Both the position numbers and the translations under genes were made by a program. Shown piece by piece: positions 5,331 through 11,157 of a stretch of DNA of 15,647 nt; position 1 is the stretch's first letter; the number at the start of each line of letters is the position of its first letter. The stretch comes from Nitrososphaerota archaeon (GTDB lineage: Archaea > Thermoproteota > Nitrososphaeria > Nitrososphaerales > Nitrosopumilaceae), in the NCBI GenBank assembly GCA_022564385.1, contig JADFLN010000029.1:1-15647 (forward strand). The letters run 5' to 3'. The notes below the pieces were generated by a model. It ran no database searches, was not told the origin of the DNA, and saw only the letters and a list, made by a program, of their open reading frames with translations.

Positions 5331-5366
5331 GTTCCAAAATCTGGAACCTGCAAATAATTAATATAC
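5331..5366 (+). promoter_or_regulatory. Promoter of the DUF6659-like gene with an inverted repeat
   Basis: GTTCCA-AAATC-TGGAAC (5331-5347) is a perfect six-base inverted repeat. TATA box TTAATATAC lies at 5358-5366, about 25 bases before GTG 5387, so the transcript is probably leaderless. The repeat differs from the TTAACA palindrome and would bind another regulator. Confidence 0.5.
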
Positions 5367-5386
5367 AAAGATAATTATATTACATT

Positions 5387-5755
5387 GTGGAATATTGTGA
5401 TCTTTTGACGGAAATTCTGAAGATTGAGTCAACAGTTAGATTTGTAGGAATGTACGATTGTAATTTTAAAATAATTACGGATGGTTATCAATCAGGTGTT
5501 ATACCTCATGTAAGCAGAGAAGAACATCAAAATTCAATACGATATGATATCAAACGATGGGAAACTTACAAAATGTTTCAGAGTCAGTTAGGGGATACAA
5601 AGTATGCCATGGTAAGGTATGACAAAGTCATATTATTGACGTTCTCACTTAGTGGCGAAGAATTTTTGCGAGTTACTATTGAACCTACTGCAAATTATAA
5701 AATGATAATTGATAAAATTCAAGATTTAATAATTAAAAATCCTATTTTACATTAA
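5387..5755 (+). CDS. DUF6659-like thaumarchaeal protein
   Basis: 122 residues from GTG 5387. It has the pattern I associate with DUF6659: an opening ILKIESTVRFVGMYDCNFKI strand pair, GYQSGVIPHVS, the helix YDIKRWETYKMFQSQLGDTK, the strand YAMVRYDKVILLTFSL, then an end with FLRVTIEPTANYKMIIDKI. The order of strands and helices resembles roadblock/profilin-like sensors, which is inference only. Several paralogues per genome are usual in ammonia-oxidising archaea; function is unknown. Its promoter carries its own inverted repeat, and it converges with the etf operon (39-base gap). The family name is from memory. Confidence 0.7.
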   Translation: MEYCDLLTEILKIESTVRFVGMYDCNFKIITDGYQSGVIPHVSREEHQNSIRYDIKRWETYKMFQSQLGDTKYAMVRYDKVILLTFSLSGEEFLRVTIEPTANYKMIIDKIQDLIIKNPILH

Positions 5756-5794
5756 AAGTTATCTAATATTTTAATTAGTCATTAATTTGAGAAA

Positions 5795-7633
5795 TCATCC
5801 GTATTGGTAATGAACACCTTTTTCGCCACGTGGATGACGCCATTCAGTTTCATGTGAACAAGTACCACATTCCAAACATCCTTCGTGTTGTAGTATTGTT
5901 TTTCCACCTTCTTCTGTGAAACATTTTGCAGGACATAAAACAATCATCTTTTTCATAAACTCACTGTCTTTTAGAATTATAATATGTGAAACATGATCTT
6001 CAGTATAATTTAATTTCTCTATACGTTCAGCTAAAGATAGAATGTTTGGTGAATATGATGATGATACAATTTTTCCATGTTTTTCAGCTAGTTGTATTGG
6101 AATTTTTACGTATGTATCTTCTGATTCAATCATAGAAAAAATTTTATCATAACCGAGAATATTTACAAATTTAACCGCAATTCCTCTAAGAGTATCATTG
6201 GACATTAGTTTTAAAATTGGGCCATACCGTTTGCCTATAGAGTCCTTTGGAACATTTTTAGTGGCATCAAGAAAAATTTTCAAATAATCCTTATCAATTT
6301 GGTTCATGTCTGTAGTATATGGGCTTTCATCTATTAATTGAGAATAATATTCCCCTAGATATCTTTGAGAAAAATCATTTTTATCGATGGCTCGTGCCAC
6401 AGCGTTAGCAGCTCGCACTGCATCATCTATTCCTACATTTAGTCCTTCAATTCGTGGACCGACAAAAATTCCTCGTCCTGCAGCATCTCCAACAAACAAA
6501 ATGTTTTTGAAAAATGGTTTTTTCATTCTACATCGTTTACCATCTGGTATCAATTTTGCACTGTATTCAGATTCAACATAATCTGTCCCAAAAGTGACTC
6601 CATATTTTGTAACCATTTGGTCCTGAATAAAGGATAATTTTGACTTTAGTTCATCAGTGTTATCATGTGTGGAAGAAAGATAATTTCTTCGAGTGTCATT
6701 CCAAGATTTAATTAGCTTAGCCACCCCAAAACGAATTCGAAGTTGTTCTTCTTGAGGCAAATTTTTATCAATTTCTTTTTGGATTGGGATTTCGTCTTTG
6801 ATAAATTCACTAACCATTGAATTTTTCAATAGCGTATCAATCAATGTGTGTGGTTCAACGGGATTTTTTAGTAGTGAATTAAAATGATATACAACTCCTA
6901 TTGACAGAGTATCCCGATTAGTGTACAGGAACCCACCACCAATGTGATTTAGTGTTATATCACCCGCAAATAGATGGGCTGCTCCTTCATCAGAGTTCAC
7001 ACCAAATCTCTCGTTAATTATTTTTTCAGGAATTCTTACTATAACTTTGACGCCCTGATACAATTGCATTGATGTAAATTTTGATCTGGCTCCCACCATC
7101 TCGGCGACTTCTGAGTTTACTCCATCAGCTGCGATGACTGCCTTTACTTCAAATTCATCAATCTCGTCAGTTTGTATTATTGTCCTTCCTTCATTATTCC
7201 ATGTGATTGATCTAACATGAACCCTAGGAATTATTCCTCCACCAAATTTTTGTGATATATCCACAGATTGTTTGGCAAACCAAGAATTAAGTTTGTTCAT
7301 AAGAACTGAGTAGCCAAAGTTGGACTGGTACTCATGAGATGCAGTAAGATCCATTGAGTAGACCTTGTCTTTTGATGTTGAGTGAAGAATGTATTTGGTT
7401 ATTTTTCTTTCAAACGGAGAATCATCTAAGAAATTTTCATAGAGATCCTCAACATTAGTTACTTTGCCTTTTTTTGGTTTTTTTGAATAGAGTATTCCCC
7501 CTGAAATATTTTTAGAGCCAATCTTACTTCCAGCCTCTAAGATAATTGCTTGTTTTCCAAGGTTGGATAATTGTTTTAGAGCAGCTAATCCCGAAGAACC
7601 ACCCCCGATAATTGCCACGTCATATTTTTCCAT
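5795..7633 (-). CDS. fixC: ETF:quinone oxidoreductase (FixC) fused to FixX-type ferredoxin
   Basis: 612 residues from ATG 7633. The N-terminus YDVAIIGGGSSGLAALKQL is the FAD Rossmann motif (G10-x-G-x-x-G15) with the acidic end LEAG at 33-35; VIAADGVNSEVAEMVGA and ILFVGDAAGRGIFVGPRIEG are the second and third FAD motifs of the ETF-QO/FixC flavoproteins. The last 46 residues (from C567) hold CPAKC, EGCLECGTC, and HPRGEKGVHYQYG, the FixX/ETF-QO iron-sulfur end, with cysteines 567, 571, 586, 589 and 592 available for a 4Fe-4S cluster. The protein should take electrons from ETF (FixAB) and pass them to quinone at the membrane. Four bases separate it from etfA, so the three genes form one operon. 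Separate fixX is absent because it is fused. Confidence 0.93.
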   Translation of the reverse strand: MEKYDVAIIGGGSSGLAALKQLSNLGKQAIILEAGSKIGSKNISGGILYSKKPKKGKVTNVEDLYENFLDDSPFERKITKYILHSTSKDKVYSMDLTASHEYQSNFGYSVLMNKLNSWFAKQSVDISQKFGGGIIPRVHVRSITWNNEGRTIIQTDEIDEFEVKAVIAADGVNSEVAEMVGARSKFTSMQLYQGVKVIVRIPEKIINERFGVNSDEGAAHLFAGDITLNHIGGGFLYTNRDTLSIGVVYHFNSLLKNPVEPHTLIDTLLKNSMVSEFIKDEIPIQKEIDKNLPQEEQLRIRFGVAKLIKSWNDTRRNYLSSTHDNTDELKSKLSFIQDQMVTKYGVTFGTDYVESEYSAKLIPDGKRCRMKKPFFKNILFVGDAAGRGIFVGPRIEGLNVGIDDAVRAANAVARAIDKNDFSQRYLGEYYSQLIDESPYTTDMNQIDKDYLKIFLDATKNVPKDSIGKRYGPILKLMSNDTLRGIAVKFVNILGYDKIFSMIESEDTYVKIPIQLAEKHGKIVSSSYSPNILSLAERIEKLNYTEDHVSHIIILKDSEFMKKMIVLCPAKCFTEEGGKTILQHEGCLECGTCSHETEWRHPRGEKGVHYQYG

Positions 7634-7637
7634 TCCG

Positions 7638-8825
7638 TTACGCCTGTACCACTTGTTGTTGTATTTTGAGTTCTTCCATCAATAAAGGTATGACTTCTTC
7701 CAGTCTACCTTTAAGGAATATATCACACACGTTTTTTATTGGAGCGTTTTCATCAGGATTGATTGCAATAATAAATCCGGATTCCTCCATGCCAGATACA
7801 TGTTGCATAGCTCCACTTATTCCAATTGCCACGTAGAGCATGGGGCTAATTTCTTTCCCACTTGTCCCAATAACTCTGGCTGGAATCATATACGTTGAAC
7901 TAATCGTAGGGCTTGCCGAGAAGACACTTTTTGAAATGGGTAAGGATATCCCTATTTGTGCACCCAGTTGTTTAGCAAATTCTTCAATAAGCTTGATGTT
8001 TTTTTCTGGTGCTTCGTGTATTCCACGTCCAAAGCTTACAACCGTATTATAGCTATCAAAATCTACCTTGTCTTCGACAAATTTTTGGCTTAGAACCTTG
8101 ATTTTGAGATCATCATCACTAACCTTTGGCTGAAAATCTATTACAACTCCACTTCTTTTTGAATCGGGTTTAAGTGGTTTAAAGGCACCAGGTATAACAT
8201 TACAAGATTGTGGTGAGTACTCACGTATTGATAGTTTTTCATTTCTATTATCAAGACAAAGAATAGTAGTCCATAAAAATCCCGAAAAATCTACCCGGTA
8301 CATTTCCAGAGTTTTTTTGTACATGATGCGTTTACCGCCTGTTTTGACAAAATGTGAAATGTCTAAATCAGAAATTACAAGTTTATTGACATCCGATGCA
8401 AGACCAGAATCCAAATCCGCTAAAACAGTAGATGATAAATGTCTTCCAATACTATCTGCTGCAAAGAACATGTACCGTGGTTTTTTAAATTCTTGAGAAT
8501 AATTTGGTTCAATTTTTTCTGCAATTTCTTTTGACAAAGAAATTTGACTAATTACTTTGGTATGAATTGTGTTTATCAAATCTTTCAAATCTTGGTGATC
8601 AGCAACAACAACGGCATCAGCTCCATGCTCGATTAATGTCTCAGACAAATTCTTTATGTTATGTCCTAAAATTACTGCAACTACTTTCTCATTTAAATCG
8701 TATCTTCTATTGAAGTCATCAAACAATCTTCTTGCCTCCCCTAACATTTCAAAGCTCACAGGAAGTAATTCCCCATCAATGTGTTCAATTACAACATAAA
8801 CATGACGATAGTGCTCTTTGGTCAC
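7638..8825 (-). CDS. etfA: Electron transfer flavoprotein alpha subunit (FixB)
   Basis: 395 residues from GTG 8825, whose first bases overlap the etfB stop (GTGA), a sign of translational coupling. N-terminal domain about 1-200 (VYVVIEHIDGELLPVSFEML, YMFFAADSIGRHLSSTVLAD), FAD domain about 250-390 with VVSFGRGIHEAP, AQIGISLPISKSV, the signature YVAIGISGAMQHVSGMEES and AINPDENAPI. It is longer than the usual 310-340 residues, mainly from N-terminal and inter-domain additions. It forms the heterodimer with EtfB, binds FAD and carries electrons from acyl-CoA or similar dehydrogenases to the FixC-type quinone reductase. No dehydrogenase gene is in this window, so the donor is unknown. Confidence 0.93.
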   Translation of the reverse strand: MTKEHYRHVYVVIEHIDGELLPVSFEMLGEARRLFDDFNRRYDLNEKVVAVILGHNIKNLSETLIEHGADAVVVADHQDLKDLINTIHTKVISQISLSKEIAEKIEPNYSQEFKKPRYMFFAADSIGRHLSSTVLADLDSGLASDVNKLVISDLDISHFVKTGGKRIMYKKTLEMYRVDFSGFLWTTILCLDNRNEKLSIREYSPQSCNVIPGAFKPLKPDSKRSGVVIDFQPKVSDDDLKIKVLSQKFVEDKVDFDSYNTVVSFGRGIHEAPEKNIKLIEEFAKQLGAQIGISLPISKSVFSASPTISSTYMIPARVIGTSGKEISPMLYVAIGISGAMQHVSGMEESGFIIAINPDENAPIKNVCDIFLKGRLEEVIPLLMEELKIQQQVVQA

Positions 8826-9700
8826 TTGATCACCATTGCGTTAAGTGCTTCTCTCATTGCTGTAACAGTTTTACGTATATGTTCTGGATTTGAACCATCT
8901 AAAATTTCTGCGTGTCTTATCACTTTTCCTTGTGGCACACGTTGTACATCATATACTATTGTTGGTGAACCTACAAGGCCTACGAGTGTTTTATCAGCAC
9001 CAAGTTCTTCAGAATCAAAAGTTTGAAGACGATCTTTATAGTTATTAGCTCGTTCATGAGCCTCTCTTTGATATTTTTCGGCAGTTAATCTCAAAGAAGC
9101 AGTACTAAAGTAATATTTGTATGAAGGATCAATTGCAATAAAAACTGGAAGAGGTGCTTCAATTTCTTGAATGAGATCTGAAATACCCCGTAAACTCAAC
9201 AAACGTTTTGCTGTTACAGTTCTTTTTTCTAAATTAATATCATAGCTAATAACATTACCCAGAAATGTGAATCCTAATTTCCATGCAATTTGTGGGCCTG
9301 TCTGACCTGTTTCGCCATCAGTAGCTCTATGTCCTGAAAATACAATATCCATTTTTCCATCCATTTTTTCAATTCCTTTTTTTAGAACTTCAGCGGTACC
9401 TATCGTATCTGCTCCTGCAAAAATTTTGTCGTTGTATAAGTGAAGCACTTCAGCATCACAAGTTTCCATAGCCATTTGTAAAGCTGAATTAGCTATGTGC
9501 CCACTCATTGTACCAATAGAAATTTTTGCACCATATTTTACCTTAGCATAAAATGCTGCTTGTGCAGCTATTTTGCTGTGCGGACCTAATGTGCTTTTCG
9601 TTTGAGATCTGTTAAGGGTTCCATCAGGATTATAACTTATACTTCCTTCTGAAAAATCAGGCTCTAATTTTACAACTACTGCAATATTCAGAAGCGTCAT
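8822..9700 (-). CDS. etfB: Electron transfer flavoprotein beta subunit (FixA)
   Basis: 292 residues from ATG 9700. An in-frame GTG lies six bases upstream, but a TATA box about 25 bases before 9700 favours the ATG and a leaderless message. The family signature is clear: LLNIAVVVKLEPDF at the start, LGPHSKIAAQAAFYAK, SGHRATDGETGQTGPQIAWK (canonical D-x-x-T-G-Q-x-G-P), and the long C-terminal arm that wraps EtfA. EtfB binds AMP or, in bifurcating Fix-type complexes, a second FAD. A FixABCX set with one fused FixCX can work by bifurcation or as simple ETF/ETF-QO; the sequence alone does not decide. First gene of the operon, under a palindrome-bearing promoter. Confidence 0.93.
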   Translation of the reverse strand: MTLLNIAVVVKLEPDFSEGSISYNPDGTLNRSQTKSTLGPHSKIAAQAAFYAKVKYGAKISIGTMSGHIANSALQMAMETCDAEVLHLYNDKIFAGADTIGTAEVLKKGIEKMDGKMDIVFSGHRATDGETGQTGPQIAWKLGFTFLGNVISYDINLEKRTVTAKRLLSLRGISDLIQEIEAPLPVFIAIDPSYKYYFSTASLRLTAEKYQREAHERANNYKDRLQTFDSEELGADKTLVGLVGSPTIVYDVQRVPQGKVIRHAEILDGSNPEHIRKTVTAMREALNAMVIK

Positions 9701-9720
9701 ATTCACCCTTCGTAAATCGA

Positions 9721-9747
9721 ATTATAAATGTGCATTAACATTGTTAA
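9721..9747 (-). promoter_or_regulatory. Promoter of the etf operon: palindrome plus TATA box
   Basis: On the minus strand, perfect TTAACAATGTTAA (9735-9747) then TATA box CATTTATAAT (9721-9730), centres about 15-16 bases apart. TATA to ATG 9700 is about 25 bases. Same geometry as at the DUF1059 and RAM promoters. Confidence 0.65.
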
Positions 9748-9807
9748 CTAAGTTTTTCAAAACGCTACAATTAAATCAAAGACTTTACTAATTGTTTTTT
9801 TGTTTTA

Positions 9808-9934
9808 CATATCCAATTAAGGAATCAGGCATTATAAGGAATTGCTCAACATTGTTAATTATTCATTAGATTATTCACAATAGTTAAAGTAGTATTATTT
9901 TCAATATTGATATTAGCCAATCCCAGAAAATATC
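9808..9934. repeat. Second, decayed copy of the 127-bp C2H2/winged-helix intergenic region
   Basis: Gap-free match to 3263-3389 with about nine differences. It keeps the palindrome TCAACATTGTTAA (9846-9858), the C2H2-type TATA box, and the ends of both genes. On the minus strand the ATG is followed at once by TAA; on the plus strand the TTG start is now TTA and, after NPRKY-type codons, the frame stops. Both flanking genes are lost. Confidence 0.85.
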
Positions 9935-9990
9935 AAGTTTTTGTTAGGTGAGTATTACCAGCTAAAACTCGGGGTAAATTTGGGCAAAAA

Positions 9991-9999
9991 GATTAAAAC
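9991..9999 (+). promoter_or_regulatory. TATA box of the AhpD-like gene
   Basis: GATTAAAAC centred about 25 bases before ATG 10020, compatible with a leaderless transcript. No palindrome copy lies at the usual distance upstream. Confidence 0.45.
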
Positions 10000-10019
10000 G
10001 AATACAACTTGGCTAGTCC

Positions 10020-10535
10020 ATGCCACGGGTAAGCACAGTTGAAAAAGAGAATGCACCTGAAGATGTTTTAAGAGTATACAAGCAGATGGAGTCGTATTTT
10101 GGCCGAGTGTCAGCGTTGCCCAAGGTTATGGCACACAATCCTGCATTTCTCAAAAGTCTCTTTGAACTATATGGCTCTATTCATTCTGAGAATGATGAGC
10201 TTATGCAAAAGATTGCAGTGAAGGTCTCAAAGATAAACTCGTGCAAGTTTTGCGAGGGAGCACACTCTTACCTGCTAAGGAAGATGGGAGTATCAGATGA
10301 GAAGATAAGATCTCTTGAGGATGACTCGCAGCACTCAGAGAAAGAAAGAGCAGCCTTGAGATGGGCTGAGGTCGTTACAAACAAAGAATATTTTGGCCCA
10401 GATGCTGATAGGAGTTTTGAAGAGCTAAAAAAACAGTTTGATGAAAAAGAGATCGTAAACATAACAGCAGTCATAGGAATGTACAACTTTTTGAACAGGT
10501 TTGTAGATTCGCTTGGCATAGATCCGGAATTTTAG
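10020..10535 (+). CDS. AhpD-like / carboxymuconolactone decarboxylase family protein
   Basis: 171 residues from ATG. The all-helical CMD fold is seen as two related halves, with the redox motif CKFCEGAH (C75, C78, H82) of AhpD-type peroxidases: the CxxC pair plus histidine reduces peroxide in relatives. The N-terminus ENAPEDVLRVYKQMESYFGR and the end ITAVIGMYNFLNRFVDSLGI are typical of the YciW/PA0269-like peroxidase-related subfamily. A role against peroxide is by homology; no partner reductase is nearby. Base use differs: many G-ending codons (AAG, GAG, CTG, TCG) where neighbours prefer A/T, pointing to recent transfer, perhaps from a more GC-rich archaeon. It follows the decayed repeat. 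Confidence 0.85.
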   Translation: MPRVSTVEKENAPEDVLRVYKQMESYFGRVSALPKVMAHNPAFLKSLFELYGSIHSENDELMQKIAVKVSKINSCKFCEGAHSYLLRKMGVSDEKIRSLEDDSQHSEKERAALRWAEVVTNKEYFGPDADRSFEELKKQFDEKEIVNITAVIGMYNFLNRFVDSLGIDPEF

Positions 10536-10577
10536 AAAACACTCTAGAAGTTAAATCTGGATTCACAAGAGGTGAAC

Positions 10578-10628
10578 ATGATAAACAAGCTGGCCTTGGA
10601 GATTGCAATAACTAATGCAAAATCCTGA
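10578..10628 (+). CDS. 16-residue ORF or remnant with a strong ribosome site
   Basis: ATG 10578 to TGA 10626-10628, MINKLALEIAITNAKS. GAGGTGA lies three bases upstream, a strong Shine-Dalgarno match, and codon use resembles the AhpD-like gene (CTG, GCC, TTG, GAG). It may be the start of a second transferred gene cut off by a deletion. Confidence 0.35.
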   Translation: MINKLALEIAITNAKS

Positions 10629-10640
10629 TTCTTGAGGATT
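10621..10640 (+). terminator. Stem-loop after the AhpD-like gene
   Basis: AATCCT (10621-10626) and AGGATT (10635-10640) pair perfectly around an eight-base loop and are followed by AT-rich DNA. Three copies of TCTAGA (10543, 10655, 10672) lie around it. The rest up to 10751 shows no gene. Confidence 0.35.
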
Positions 10641-10751
10641 ATTTACAATATTTATCTAGAAAAATAACTAATCTAGAAGAATTTATCCAATATTATCAAG
10701 TGTGCTATATGCCATACACATTTCCCATTGTAATACAATCTTGTATTCGAT

Positions 10752-11153
10752 CTAAGGTCTAGAATAGATTACAGTAGGAACAGGTTCATCAAGTGAGTGA
10801 ATCTCAGTTTTTAGTTGAATGTGACCTAGTTCCTCATGATAAATTTCCAAAACTACTGGATGTCTTTCCCATTTTAGTAGATTTGGAAATGGAACAATTT
10901 CAATAAACTCTGAACTAGAAAATGTTTTTTGAAAAGATTCATTCATCCCAAGAATTTCCATGACGACAGAATTTGTTTTATCAGATTTATCTAAATAAGA
11001 AATTTCAACATAGCCAGAATCATAGTATATTGCATCTATCTGAAATGTTTGACGAAGAACATCTTTGTCATCTGTTCCCCCACCTGTTAAGAAAACTATT
11101 GCTAAAACAGTAATTAAAATAAGAGAAATTGTAGGTACAATTTTTCTGGCCAT
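10752..11153 (-). CDS. Membrane-anchored or secreted small protein, unknown function
   Basis: 133 residues from ATG 11153. Residues 2-26 (ARKIVPTISLILITVLAIVF) form a signal peptide or N-terminal anchor, followed by a GGG linker and a soluble part of about 100 residues with alternating strands (TFQIDAIYYDSGYVEISYLD, HPVVLEIYHEELGHIQLKT), probably a beta-sandwich outside the cell. No cysteine or catalytic motif seen. It starts four bases after the M1 aminopeptidase stop, so the two are co-transcribed; a functional link is not shown. Family not recognised. Confidence 0.7.
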   Translation of the reverse strand: MARKIVPTISLILITVLAIVFLTGGGTDDKDVLRQTFQIDAIYYDSGYVEISYLDKSDKTNSVVMEILGMNESFQKTFSSSEFIEIVPFPNLLKWERHPVVLEIYHEELGHIQLKTEIHSLDEPVPTVIYSRP

Positions 11154-11157
11154 GCCA

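Larger units (their letters stand above)
9707..10019. other. Spacer between the etf operon and the AhpD-like gene
   Basis: No intact gene. From left to right it holds the etf promoter (9721-9747), the decayed repeat copy (9808-9934), then about 85 bases with more G/C than the surroundings (for example CTCGGGG at 9968-9974) and the TATA box of the AhpD-like gene. Confidence 0.7.

Noticed and set aside
8781..9026. 81-residue plus-strand frame across the etfB/etfA junction
   Set aside because: Antisense to two conserved overlapping genes.
10268..10519. 83-residue minus-strand frame opposite the AhpD-like gene
   Set aside because: Antisense shadow of a gene with a well-defined CxxC motif.
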